From assembly GCA_034665305.1 (NCBI GenBank), contig JAXDFZ010000024.1, forward strand, positions 471,939-535,938: DNA of 64,000 nucleotides. Direction: 5' to 3'. The translations under genes and the position numbers were made by a program. The stretch comes from DASXRU01 sp034665305 (lineage in GTDB: Bacteria > Acidobacteriota > Blastocatellia > Pyrinomonadales > Pyrinomonadaceae). Below the pieces are notes generated by a model that saw nothing but the letters and a program-made list of their open reading frames with translations, made no database searches and was not told where the DNA came from. This document shows positions 34,050 to 42,583 of the stretch, one piece after another (the first letter of the stretch is position 1; every line of letters starts with the position of its first letter).

Positions 34050-34856
34050 ATGAGTGCGATAAATACAGACAACGATCGGCAGCGCGCGATCGAAGATTCT
34101 CTGGGAGTTAGAGGGAGAGTCGTCGTGGTAACCGGCGGCTCGCGCGGTATCGGCAGAGCTGCCGTTGATTCCTTCGCGAGACTCGGGGCGCATGTGGTCG
34201 TGAATTACGTCCACGACGAGCGCTCGGCTGCAGACACTGTGGGCAAGGCCCAGGCCGCCGGGGTTAAGTCGATTGCCGTAAAGGCGGACGTATCGCAAAT
34301 CGAGGAAGCCGATCGACTGGTTAGTGAAACCCTGGATGAATTCGGGCGTATTGATTTCGTTATCTGCAACGCCGGTATTTGGGAAGCCGCTGCCGTCGAC
34401 GAAATGACGGAAGATTTATGGGACCGGACGATCGATCTCAATCTCAAAGGCACGTGGACGACATGTCGGAGCGCGGTGCCGCAGATGAAGCGGCAGTCGT
34501 TCGGACGGATCGTGATCATCAGTTCTACTGCCGGTCAGCGCGGCGAAGCCGGCGTTTCGAATTACGCTGCGTCGAAGGGCGGGCAGATAGCGTTTACTAA
34601 ATCGCTGGCAACTGAATTGGCGCCGTTCGGCATTAACGTTAACGCTATAGCGCCGGGTTGGGTGGCAACCGACATGTGCGCGGATGTCTTTACCGATGCC
34701 GAATATCGACAATCAATCGAGAACACGATCCCGCTGGGTCGCATCGCGACGGCGCATGACATCGCCTGGCCCATCGTGTTTTTGTGCAGCCAATGGGCCC
34801 GGCACATTACCGGTGAGATACTGAACGTTAACGGCGGCTCCGTGCTCTGCGGATGA
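34050..34856 (+). CDS. Short-chain dehydrogenase/reductase, FabG-like
   Basis: The protein has 268 residues with a Rossmann fold. The cofactor motif is VVTGGSRGIGRAA, followed by NAG (ICNAGIWEAA). The catalytic Ser is in IVIISSTAGQ and the Tyr-Lys pair in YAASKGG. INVNAIAPGWVATDM and GEILNVNGGSV are typical of 3-oxoacyl-ACP reductase-like enzymes. The RNA of this single gene is bounded by repeats on both sides. The substrate is not known. Confidence 0.88.
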   Translation: MSAINTDNDRQRAIEDSLGVRGRVVVVTGGSRGIGRAAVDSFARLGAHVVVNYVHDERSAADTVGKAQAAGVKSIAVKADVSQIEEADRLVSETLDEFGRIDFVICNAGIWEAAAVDEMTEDLWDRTIDLNLKGTWTTCRSAVPQMKRQSFGRIVIISSTAGQRGEAGVSNYAASKGGQIAFTKSLATELAPFGINVNAIAPGWVATDMCADVFTDAEYRQSIENTIPLGRIATAHDIAWPIVFLCSQWARHITGEILNVNGGSVLCG

Positions 34857-34858
34857 TC

Positions 34859-34988
34859 TTGGAGTGCGCCGGCAGAGCGCAGCGGCGACGGCGCTTTGGA
34901 TTACTGCTCAGTCAGTCCGGCGCGGGCCAACAGAAAGGGAGAGGCAATCCAAAGGGGTGTCGCGCTGCGCTTGCCACCGCACTCCAAA
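34859..34988. repeat. Inverted repeat R8, long copy
   Basis: Arms of about 45 bases, TTGGAGTGCGCCGGCAGAGC... (34859-34904) and ...CGCTTGCCACCGCACTCCAA (34944-34987), match at roughly 80% by eye. The GGAGTGCG tips equal the compact hairpin at 18883-18924. Confidence 0.65.
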
Positions 34989-35009
34989 TAGTTAGACAGA
35001 ATCGAAAAC

Positions 35010-36197
35010 ATGAGCACTTGTAAAAAGACAGTAGTCCGACTCGGTGTTGAAAAACTTCTCCAGCAACGCCTTGATCTCCTGCGCGGCGCCCGCGTCGGCC
35101 TGATCTGTAATCAATCGTCCGTCGATCATAACCTGCGTCATGTCGCTGACCTTTTTCATGAACATCCCGATCTAAAGCTGACGGCGTTATTCGGACCGCA
35201 GCACGGTATCAGGGGCGACCTTCAGGACAACATGATTGAGTCGGACCACGCTACTGATACCGTAACCGGCCTGCCAATCTATTCGCTGTACAGCGAAACG
35301 CGGGAGCCTACGGAGCAAATGCTGAAGGACGTGGATGTCTTAGTCTTTGATATGCAGGACGTGGGCTGCCGCATCTATACGTTTATGTACACTTTGGCAA
35401 ACTGCATGCGAGCAGCAAAGAAGTTCGGGAAGAAGGTCATCGCGTGCGACCGGCCAAATCCTATCAACGGGGCCCAGGTTTCGGGCAATGTTCTGGATCC
35501 GCAATATGCTTCTTTCGTCGGACAGTTTCCCGTCCCCACCCGACATGGGATGACCGTGTGTGAACTGGCCCGAATGTACAACGAACATTTCGGAATCGGT
35601 TGCGACCTGGAATGCATTGAGATGGAAGGCTGGGCGCGCGACCTTTGGCTCGATCAAACCGACGCGCCCTGGGTGCTGCCTTCCCCGAACATGCCGACCC
35701 TTGCGGCGGCTACCGTCTTTCCCGGCACCGTGCATGTCGAAGGCACGCAACTGTCGGAAGGGAGGGGAACTACCCTGCCGTTCGAGCTGGTGGGCGCTCC
35801 CTATGTCGAGCCGGAGCGGCTGGCGGGAGAACTGGCTAAACTGAATTTGCCGGGGGTCTACTTCCGGGCATGCGCGTTTCGGCCGACGTTTCAGAAGCAC
35901 GCGAACGAAACCTGCGGCGGCGTGCAACTCCATGTAACCGATCGAGCGTCTTTTGAGCCGGTGATTTCGGGTTTGGCGGTGGTTAAGACAATCCACGATC
36001 TTCACCCAACAGAGTTCAAGTGGAAGCTACCGCCGTACGAGTATGAATATGAGAAGAACCCATTCGATGTGATCTCCGGGACGGCGGCGCTACGCGAAGC
36101 TTTCGAGCGGGGCGACTCGCTACGGACCATTGAAAGCAACTGGCAACCGGCGCTGAATGAGTTTCTGAAACTGCGCGAGGGCTATCTTCTTTATTAG
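35010..36197 (+). CDS. DUF1343/NamZ-like exo-beta-N-acetylmuramidase
   Basis: The protein has 395 residues. GARVGLICNQSSVDHNLRHV, LFGPQHGIRGDLQDNM, LVFDMQDVGCRIYTFMYTL, IACDRPNPINGAQVSGNV and WVLPSPNMPTLAAATVFPGT are signatures of the DUF1343 family, now known to include NamZ enzymes that release MurNAc from peptidoglycan glycan ends (GH171). No signal peptide is seen, unlike some relatives. The AmgK/MurU-like pair at 519-2622 could salvage the released MurNAc. Confidence 0.85.
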   Translation: MSTCKKTVVRLGVEKLLQQRLDLLRGARVGLICNQSSVDHNLRHVADLFHEHPDLKLTALFGPQHGIRGDLQDNMIESDHATDTVTGLPIYSLYSETREPTEQMLKDVDVLVFDMQDVGCRIYTFMYTLANCMRAAKKFGKKVIACDRPNPINGAQVSGNVLDPQYASFVGQFPVPTRHGMTVCELARMYNEHFGIGCDLECIEMEGWARDLWLDQTDAPWVLPSPNMPTLAAATVFPGTVHVEGTQLSEGRGTTLPFELVGAPYVEPERLAGELAKLNLPGVYFRACAFRPTFQKHANETCGGVQLHVTDRASFEPVISGLAVVKTIHDLHPTEFKWKLPPYEYEYEKNPFDVISGTAALREAFERGDSLRTIESNWQPALNEFLKLREGYLLY

Positions 36198-36259
36198 CGA
36201 TCGCAAAAGTTATGAATGGTAGCTTTCAGGTTTCAAGTGCAACCTTGAGAAACTGCCTG

Positions 36260-36428
36260 CGCTCCGGCGGAGCGCGATGTTTATAGCACCAGCAGGCCCT
36301 TCTTAATCCTCGCTCCGTTAGGAGCAAAACACCATGGAGGCTGGCGAACCAACAAGACATTGCGCTCCTCCGAAGCGCGGAACAACAGGGAACGGATCGG
36401 ACTATAAACATCTCGCTCCTCTGGAGCG
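36260..36428. repeat. Nested repeat R5, copy 1
   Basis: The outer pair is CGCTCCGGCGGAGCGCGATG plus TTTATAG (36260-36286) against CTATAAACATCTCGCTCCTC plus TGGAGCG (36402-36428). The inner pair is CTCGCTCCGTTAGGAGC (36309-36326) against TGCGCTCCTCCGAAGCGCG (36361-36379). The gap 36198-36641 holds this and R3 copy 3; I see no gene in it. Confidence 0.75.
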
Positions 36429-36541
36429 AAAGCCGTTACGGTATTGCACTTCCAAATCGAGTCCGCGCATCGCAAAAGTGTTGGATTCAAAGAATTGCTT
36501 TAGATGTGTTAGGTTACGTTTGTCGGACGTCGACAAAAAGA

Positions 36542-36623
36542 AGAGACTAGAGGCTGGAGACTAGAGGCTAGCAGGAATTGAGCAGAGCTTTGCCTAGCCT
36601 CCAGTCTCCAGCCTCCAGTCTCT
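36542..36623. repeat. Inverted repeat R3, copy 3
   Basis: AGACTAGAGGCTGGAGACTA plus GAGGCTAG (left) is complementary to CTAGCCTCCAGTCTCCAGCC plus TCCAGTCTCT (right). It ends 20 bases before the TTG start of the next gene. Confidence 0.8.
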
Positions 36624-36641
36624 AATCCCGGGGAGGACCAT

Positions 36642-37067
36642 TTGGTTTCTAAACAAAGTACGATTGCGCGCGGTAGCGCTGAGACACCACCGATGGCTTG
36701 GCTCGTGGGCCTGGCTGCGTGGGCCGTTCCGGGCGCCGGTCACTTGCTGGCCGGGCGCTGGATCAGAGGCTTGGTTCTGGGTGGCGCAGTGTGGGTGATG
36801 TTCATCATCGGGTTTCTATTTCACGGACATCTTTTCGCGCCGGGCGGTGAACGTGGCGGGATGGCCCTGATGTCCGTGCCTCCGATGATCGCAGACATCG
36901 GGTGCGGGCTGCTCTATGTTTTCTGCTGGGCCACGGGCGTCGGATTCGTCGAAAACGCGCAGTCCGTCACTTATGAATACGGGAACACTTTCCTGATGGT
37001 CGCCGGTCTTTTGAATTACCTGGTGGCGCTGGATGCCTTTGACATTGCAGTGGGGAGGAAAGATTGA
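36642..37067 (+). CDS. Conserved membrane protein (possibly DUF6677)
   Basis: The protein has 141 residues with three to four hydrophobic segments: AWLVGLAAWAVPGAGHLLAG, GLVLGGAVWVMFIIGFLF, MIADIGCGLLYVFCWAT and FLMVAGLLNYLVALDAF. The PGAGHLLAGRWIRGL turn is typical of small integral membrane proteins of unknown role in Acidobacteria. The start is TTG 36642, chosen because GGGGAGGA lies 5-6 bases upstream. The last four bases overlap the next small gene. Confidence 0.75.
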   Translation: MVSKQSTIARGSAETPPMAWLVGLAAWAVPGAGHLLAGRWIRGLVLGGAVWVMFIIGFLFHGHLFAPGGERGGMALMSVPPMIADIGCGLLYVFCWATGVGFVENAQSVTYEYGNTFLMVAGLLNYLVALDAFDIAVGRKD

Positions 37068-37237
37068 AACACCTACTGATCATGTTGCTGTTTTCGGGAT
37101 TGGTAGCCGTCGTGTTCGGGGCCGTGGGTAAGGGCACGCCCAGAGATCGCGCGCTGTACGGCGTCAAGGTTTTTGCGGAGTTCGTAGTCATCGGGATGGC
37201 CCTGGCCTGGCTCCTGTACTTCCTCCCGATAAAGTGA
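37064..37237 (+). CDS. Small membrane protein, 57 residues
   Basis: A TTG at 37064 overlaps the previous stop codon (TTGA) and is preceded by GGGGAGGAAAG, a strong ribosome-binding site. The product begins MKHLLIMLLFSGLVAVVFGA, has a short charged middle (GKGTPRDRAL) and a second hydrophobic helix (VVIGMALAWLLYFLP), ending in IK. Two transmembrane helices are likely. The coupling to the upstream membrane protein suggests that both act together. It is too short to be named by family. Confidence 0.75.
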   Translation: MKHLLIMLLFSGLVAVVFGAVGKGTPRDRALYGVKVFAEFVVIGMALAWLLYFLPIK

Positions 37238-37291
37238 CCCAAGCGCCAGCTAATCCTGCCCTGCAATAGCGCTCGAGCGCTCCAAGCAATA

Positions 37292-38035
37292 ATGGGACTT
37301 GTCGATACCGAAGCCCTCGTCCTGAGAACCTACAATCTGGCAGAGGCGGACAAGATCGTTGTGTGCCTTTGCCGCAGCTCCGGGATGGTGCGCGCGGTGG
37401 CGAAGGGCGCTCGCAAACTGCGAAACCGGTTCGGCGGAGCTTTGGAGCCTTTCACGATCCTGAGAATCACTTACTACGAGAAAGAGAACCGCGATCTGGT
37501 TAGCCTGAGCCACGCGGAAATCCTGAAGTCGTATTTCCGGTTGTCCGGGAATGAAGAAATCACGGCGGCGCTGGCATATCTCGGGGAACTCTTGATTGAG
37601 TTCTCACCGCCTCACGAGCCAAATGAAAAGCTTTATCGCATGGCTATAGCGTGCGCTGAGGCGATGGCCCAGTTTCCCGCCGAAACCGAATCCATCACGC
37701 GCTACTTTGAGATTTGGATTTTGAAGCTGGGCGGGTTCTTTCCTGACTTGAAAAGATGCTCGGATTGCGGCGTCGGGTTTAGCGAACAGGAAGGCGCATT
37801 TCTGAATGCCGAGGCCAGGCCGCGTTGCTACCGCTGCAGCAGAGGAACCGGCGCCACGCTGTCCAACGAAGCTCGAGAGCGGCTGTTGGCGACACATCGC
37901 TTGGGGCCGGCCGACTTTGCCGAGACGTCGCGTGGGCTTTCCGCTTTGGCAAAGGGCCAGATGGCCCATTTCACTGAGCAGATGCTGACCAGCATTCTCA
38001 GCCACCGGCCGCGGGGACTTTCCGTACCTCAGTAG
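37292..38035 (+). CDS. recO: DNA repair protein RecO
   Basis: The protein has 247 residues. The N-terminal OB fold (DTEALVLRTYNLAEADKIVV, KGARKLRNRFGGALEPF) is followed by a helical domain and a zinc-binding CSDCGVGF...CYRCSRG. RecO loads RecA onto gapped DNA with RecF/RecR. It closes the small operon of two membrane proteins plus recO. Confidence 0.92.
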   Translation: MGLVDTEALVLRTYNLAEADKIVVCLCRSSGMVRAVAKGARKLRNRFGGALEPFTILRITYYEKENRDLVSLSHAEILKSYFRLSGNEEITAALAYLGELLIEFSPPHEPNEKLYRMAIACAEAMAQFPAETESITRYFEIWILKLGGFFPDLKRCSDCGVGFSEQEGAFLNAEARPRCYRCSRGTGATLSNEARERLLATHRLGPADFAETSRGLSALAKGQMAHFTEQMLTSILSHRPRGLSVPQ

Positions 38036-38043
38036 AACAAAAA

Positions 38044-38207
38044 AGTAGGACAGGCATTCCTGCCTGTCCTGATCTAACGTAACGCAAACTGTTAGTTTGT
38101 GAATAATTTGCGGAAATAATCTCGGCTAAGCTCCAGCTCGCCACCTTCAAGCGCATACTAACAGTTTGCGTTACAACATTGGGAAGAGGCAGGAATGCCT
38201 GTCCTAC
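38044..38207. repeat. Nested inverted repeat: R1 (copy 3) enclosing R2 (copy 2)
   Basis: The outer arms are AGTAGGACAGGCATTCCTGC plus CTGTCCT (38044-38070) and AGGCAGGAATGCCTGTCCTA plus C (38187-38207). The inner arms are GTAACGCAAACTGTTAGTTT plus G (38079-38100) and GCATACTAACAGTTTGCGTT plus AC (38152-38174). The right end abuts the ahcY stop codon exactly; recO ends 8 bases before the left end. Confidence 0.85.
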
Positions 38208-39485
38208 CTAGGTTCCGCTTTCCCAACTATTCATGTATTCAATCTGCTCGGGCGTCAACGTGTCGATCGCTAGCCCCAGCGCGCGAAGTTTAAGACTGGC
38301 AATTTCCTGATCGACTTCCGGTGGCAGCAAGTGCACGCCCGGATCGAGTTTGCCCTTTTGCTTCACCAGGTACTCAACCGACAGGGCCTGATTTGCGAAG
38401 CTCATGTCCATCACGCTCGCGGGATGGCCCTCGGCTGCGGCCAGGTTAATCAGGCGGCCTTCTCCCAGCACCATTACGCGGTGTCCGCTCTTGTTAAGTT
38501 TGTACTCCTGAACAAACGGCCGAACCGTAGTTACCGGAGCGCTCATTTCAGCAAGGGCAACCAGGTTGAGTTCGAGGTCAAAGTGGCCACTGTTACAAAC
38601 GATCGCGCCGTCTCTCATGACCTGGAAATGCTTCCCGTCGATAACGTGCTGGTTACCGGTCACGGTGACGAAAATATCGCCGAGCGGCGCCGCTTCCGCA
38701 ATGGTCATGACGCGGAAACCGTCCATGACCGCTTCGATTGCTTTGATGGGATCAACTTCCGTGACGATAACGTTGGAACCCATTCCGCGCGCCCTGAGGG
38801 CCACGCCTTTGCCGCACCAGCCATAACCGACAACAACCAGGTTGCGACCCGCCAGCAAAATGTTAGTGGCACGAATGATTCCGTCCAGGGTCGATTGGCC
38901 AGTCCCGTAACGGTTGTCGAAGAAGTGTTTGGTTTGCGCGTTGTTGACTGCGATCGAGGGAAACGTCAGAACGCCGGCGGTCTGCATAGCGCGCAAGCGA
39001 ACGATGCCGGTGGTGGTTTCTTCAGTCGATCCGACGATCTGTTTCGTTTGTTCCGGACGCTCCTTAATTAGAGTTGCCACCACATCGGAGCCGTCGTCAA
39101 TGATGATGTCCGGCCGAAAATCGAGTGCTGCCTGCACGTGACGGCGATAAGTGTCGGTGGTTTCGCCCTTGATGGCACACACCGGAATGTCCCAGTCGGC
39201 AACCAGCGAAGCGGCCACGTCATCCTGAGTAGAAAGGGGATTAGACGCGATCAGCAGTGACTCCGCACCGCCAGCCTGCAACGCCCGGGCCAGGTTCGCA
39301 GTTTCGGTGGTGATGTGGGCACAGGCAACCAGTCGCAGCCCGGCGAGCGGCCGCTCATTAGCAAAACGCTCGCGGATGAGCCTCAGCACCGGCATCTCTC
39401 GTTCAGCCCATTCAATTCGCTTCTTACCTTCGGGGGCAAGATTTATGTCTTTGACGTCAAATTCCTGCGCGGGTGTAGCACTCAT
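38208..39485 (-). CDS. ahcY: Adenosylhomocysteinase
   Basis: The protein has 425 residues. The NAD-binding motif is NLVVVGYGWCGKGVALRARG; the substrate-binding residues include ACAHITTETANLARAL and GSTEETTTGIVRL. It hydrolyses S-adenosylhomocysteine to adenosine and homocysteine. metK lies 73 bases upstream on the same strand, making a compact methyl-cycle unit. AGGA precedes the ATG. Confidence 0.95.
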   Translation of the reverse strand: MSATPAQEFDVKDINLAPEGKKRIEWAEREMPVLRLIRERFANERPLAGLRLVACAHITTETANLARALQAGGAESLLIASNPLSTQDDVAASLVADWDIPVCAIKGETTDTYRRHVQAALDFRPDIIIDDGSDVVATLIKERPEQTKQIVGSTEETTTGIVRLRAMQTAGVLTFPSIAVNNAQTKHFFDNRYGTGQSTLDGIIRATNILLAGRNLVVVGYGWCGKGVALRARGMGSNVIVTEVDPIKAIEAVMDGFRVMTIAEAAPLGDIFVTVTGNQHVIDGKHFQVMRDGAIVCNSGHFDLELNLVALAEMSAPVTTVRPFVQEYKLNKSGHRVMVLGEGRLINLAAAEGHPASVMDMSFANQALSVEYLVKQKGKLDPGVHLLPPEVDQEIASLKLRALGLAIDTLTPEQIEYMNSWESGT

Positions 39486-39558
39486 TATCTATATCCTCAT
39501 TTGGGAACTGCCCTCGCGGAAGCCGCGAAGGCGGGTATGAAATTCTTAAGGGATTGGT

Positions 39559-40710
39559 TTAGACCTTAGCGGCGGCGCGTAAAGCTTCAGCCTTATCGGT
39601 GGCTTCCCACGTAAACCCGTTTTCGGTACGGCCGAAGTGGCCATATGCTGCGGTGGCCTGGTACACCGGCCGTCGCAATTGCAATTCCTTGATGATTCCC
39701 TGTGGCGTTAACTGGAAATGCTCGCGTACCAACTGCGAAAGTGTCGCCTCACTTACGCGCCCGGTCCCGGACGTGTCGATGAAGACCGACATCGGATCAG
39801 CCACGCCAATCGCATAGGCAAGCTGCACCAGACAACGATCCGCCAACCCGGCGGCTACGATATTTTTAGCCGCATAGCGCGCCATGTAGGCCGCGGAGCG
39901 ATCGACCTTCGTGGGATCCTTGCCGGAGAAAGCTCCACCACCGTGCGGCGCATAACCACCGTACGTATCCACAATGATCTTGCGTCCGGTCAGACCGGTG
40001 TCGCCCTGCGGGCCGCCAGTCACAAACCGTCCGGTCGGGTTAATGTGATACTTCGTGTTCTCATCCAGCAGATCCGACGAAACGGTTGGCTTGATGACTT
40101 GCTCCAGAATCTCCGCGCGAAGCTGCTCTGTACTGACACTGTCAGCATGTTGCGAAGAAATAACTACAGCCTCCAACCGGAAAGGTCTGCCATCACGATA
40201 TTCAACAGTGACCTGCGATTTGCCGTCCGGGCGCAGGTAAGGCAGTTGATCGTTCTTGCGAACCTCGGAGAGCTTGCGCGCCAAACTGTGGGCCAGTTGG
40301 ATCGGCAGGGGCATCAGCTCCGGCGTTTCATTGCAGGCGAAGCCGAACATTAAGCCCTGATCGCCGGCGCCGCCGGTATCGACGCCCATCGCGATGTCCG
40401 GCGACTGGCTGTCGAGGGCCGAGAGCACGCTGCACGTGTCGCAATCGAAGCCATACTTGGCTCTCGTGTAACCGATCTCGCGGACCGTTTCGCGCGCTAC
40501 TTTTGCGTAGTCGACGGTGGCCGAAGTGGTGATTTCGCCGGCCACAACGATCAGACCGGTAGTCACCAGCGTTTCGCAGGCTACACGAGCGGTTTCATCC
40601 TGAGCCAGAGCGGCGTCCAGAATGGCATCTGATATTTGGTCGGCAATCTTATCCGGATGGCCCTCTGTGACCGACTCGGATGTGAAAAGGTAACTTGATT
40701 CAGTACTCAA
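39559..40710 (-). CDS. metK: S-adenosylmethionine synthase
   Basis: The protein has 383 residues. YLFTSESVTEGHPDKIADQI, GAGDQGLMFGFACNETPEL, GPQGDTGLTGRKIIVDTYGG and GGGAFSGKDPTKVDRSAAY are diagnostic. It makes SAM from methionine and ATP. The frame extends to an ATG at 40725, but that ATG is part of TGAGGAG, which is the ribosome-binding site for TTG 40710 seven bases further on; the protein then begins MSTESSYLFTSESV, as in the family. Confidence 0.95.
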   Translation of the reverse strand: MSTESSYLFTSESVTEGHPDKIADQISDAILDAALAQDETARVACETLVTTGLIVVAGEITTSATVDYAKVARETVREIGYTRAKYGFDCDTCSVLSALDSQSPDIAMGVDTGGAGDQGLMFGFACNETPELMPLPIQLAHSLARKLSEVRKNDQLPYLRPDGKSQVTVEYRDGRPFRLEAVVISSQHADSVSTEQLRAEILEQVIKPTVSSDLLDENTKYHINPTGRFVTGGPQGDTGLTGRKIIVDTYGGYAPHGGGAFSGKDPTKVDRSAAYMARYAAKNIVAAGLADRCLVQLAYAIGVADPMSVFIDTSGTGRVSEATLSQLVREHFQLTPQGIIKELQLRRPVYQATAAYGHFGRTENGFTWEATDKAEALRAAAKV

Positions 40711-40878
40711 CTCTAAACTCCTCATTAGGACGTATTACTGGCGCCAGAAGTGGTAAGCAAAAGACCGCGTAATGTAGCAGCCGCGGATGTTGTAGTCAAG
40801 TTGCAGGAGATCCCGATCCTGCTCCGTTGGTGAGTTGCTCTTGTCCGGGTCAACAAACTGCTTGCTGAAAGCGTTCTT

Positions 40879-41033
40879 AGTCCCGTAGGGACGAAATGTT
40901 TATAGACAAAGGGGCCAAAGATAAATCCCGCAAGCTCCGTAGGAGCGAAACATTATCGGCTGACTCCCATTTCGCTCCTACGGAGCTAGAGTCGTTAGTA
41001 CTCGGTCGTTGCTATGAACATCCGGCTCCTACC
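40879..41033. repeat. Nested repeat R5, copy 2
   Basis: GTCCCGTAGGGACGAAATGT plus TTATAG (left) pairs with GCTATGAACATCCGGCTCCT plus ACC (right, to 41033). The inner pair is AGCTCCGTAGGAGCGAAACA against CATTTCGCTCCTACGGAGCT. The shared word is GGAGCGAAATGTTTATAG, as at 36260-36428. The 508-base gap 40711-41218 holds this and R4 copy 3, and no gene. Confidence 0.7.
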
Positions 41034-41133
41034 TTAACGGTCGCGACGTCTGCGACTTGGCGCCACTCCGATCTCAGCAACACACTAACGAAGCACTACC
41101 GGGATCCCAGGGCGCGATGGTCTTAGGCATGAT

Positions 41134-41224
41134 TGTAGGGGTGGTACTCCGGGGCCCCCCCTTTTGCTCAATTCAAAGGTAACTCATCCGAAAAGGGGGC
41201 GGCCACGGAGTGCCGCCACTACAA
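41134..41224. repeat. Inverted repeat R4, copy 3
   Basis: TTGTAGGGGTGGTACTCCGG plus GGCCCCCCC on the left pairs with AAAGGGGGCGGCCACGGAGT plus GCCGCCACTACAA on the right. The right arm supplies the TAG stop codon and last codons of the trypsin-like protease gene. Confidence 0.75.
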
Positions 41225-42568
41225 CTTCCCGTTTGGCGTGATGAGTAATTCGATCTTGAGCTTGTCCATCACGTCCGTGATCGGATTTGCTATGCCGTAG
41301 CCTTCAATTCGCTTTGGCTCTGCCGGGTGGGCGCGGACGGGGGAGACTGGCGCAGGAGTGGCGTCGGAGACCGGGATTTCAGATGTGCCGCCAAAGATGA
41401 GACCGAGCGCATTTTTTTCAGCGTCAACTACGAGCGAACCACTGTCGCCCTTTGAGACAAACTTGACGTGCGCACCCGTGGGTTCGATTAACACCTGGTT
41501 CTTAAAGAAAGCCGATTGCCCGGTTCGGTCGTATCGGATCCAAATATCAAGATAAATCGAGCACACTCGGCCTTCGGTGTAACCCGTCGTTCGTCCGAAC
41601 TTGCGCACAATTTCGCCGAGTTCAATCTCCTTCTTCCGAACGTAACCTTGAATCCCACCGATCATCGGAATCGTCGGATTGTGACGTTGCGGGCCCCACA
41701 GTCTGGCAATCGCGGCGTCGACATGGTTAGGATCCTTTATGTCGCCATCGAACTTGAGCGGCGCAAAGTCTACCAGTACACCGATGGGCCGGTTGCTGGC
41801 CGGCTCACCCGGACTCGGTTGTGTAATCAAATCACCATCGTCGACACTCGCTTTCCGCAGATCGACGAAGACATGCGAATTGCTTAGCAGATGAATTTCT
41901 TTGCGGCGAGGCAGCTTGCTTTTGCGAGTGCAGAAATAACCGATGGTCCCGCTCTGCCCCGCCAAGTTAGTGTTCGCCCCGCTAATGCCGCCGACGATCA
42001 CGTCCTGATATTCACGGATACCGTTAGGAAAAGTGCTTGCCGGAAATCCCTTATCCAGGTTCACTACGGTAGCACCATTGCTTGCGCCTGGTTCTTTGAC
42101 GCCGGACGCTGTGCTTTCTGACAAGAATCCGGCTACGGGCATTCCGATCACGATTACGGGCACGCCGCGGTAACTATTCGGCAACGTTGCTGCACCGGCG
42201 CCTGTCCAAATCTCACCTGGCGTATCGTTGACGAAAACCTGAATACACAGTTCCTCGGCAACGCCCAGCAGGCCTATGCCGACGGCATGAATCTTTCCGG
42301 AAAAACCGGGCCGCAAATATCGTGCGCTCAGTTCGTTCTTCATTTTGACAACTCGTCGGAGCGGGCGGTAATCCCGACGGCGTGGTGGCCGCCTAACGGT
42401 GCGGTGTCGCAGATAACGGCTAATCAAAAGCCAGCCCAGCCAGACCAGCCAGGCGAGCAGCAGCAACCCGATCAGCGCCGTCATTTCATTGAAGTAGTAG
42501 GTTACGGTCCCACCATCGGCAGTTGGGTAGGACCACATCCTGATCCTGGCAAGTATGAGGATGAACAT
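41219..42568 (-). CDS. Membrane-anchored trypsin-like serine protease
   Basis: The protein has 449 residues from ATG 42568. One transmembrane segment (ALIGLLLLAWLVWLGWLLI, about residues 31-50) is followed by a basic linker. The chymotrypsin-fold triad is visible: His in HLLSNSHVFVD, Asp in HVDAAIARLWG and Ser in SKGDSGSLVVDAEKNALGL. Spacing and the LIFGG strand fit a trypsin-like enzyme. Most of the chain would lie on one side of the membrane, with the basic linker favouring a cytoplasmic location, although this is uncertain. It lies 15 bases after the unknown gene and is probably cotranscribed with it. Confidence 0.8.
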   Translation of the reverse strand: MFILILARIRMWSYPTADGGTVTYYFNEMTALIGLLLLAWLVWLGWLLISRYLRHRTVRRPPRRRDYRPLRRVVKMKNELSARYLRPGFSGKIHAVGIGLLGVAEELCIQVFVNDTPGEIWTGAGAATLPNSYRGVPVIVIGMPVAGFLSESTASGVKEPGASNGATVVNLDKGFPASTFPNGIREYQDVIVGGISGANTNLAGQSGTIGYFCTRKSKLPRRKEIHLLSNSHVFVDLRKASVDDGDLITQPSPGEPASNRPIGVLVDFAPLKFDGDIKDPNHVDAAIARLWGPQRHNPTIPMIGGIQGYVRKKEIELGEIVRKFGRTTGYTEGRVCSIYLDIWIRYDRTGQSAFFKNQVLIEPTGAHVKFVSKGDSGSLVVDAEKNALGLIFGGTSEIPVSDATPAPVSPVRAHPAEPKRIEGYGIANPITDVMDKLKIELLITPNGKL

Positions 42569-42583
42569 TGCCAATATCCTAAG

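Noticed and set aside
39486..39558. SAH or SAM riboswitch between metK and ahcY
   Set aside because: The 73-base gap is short and I see no convincing conserved riboswitch core, only a GC-rich hairpin (CTCGCGGAAGCCGCGAAGG).
40711..40725. ATG 40725 as metK start
   Set aside because: That ATG overlaps the ribosome-binding site of the TTG at 40710, which gives the normal family N-terminus.
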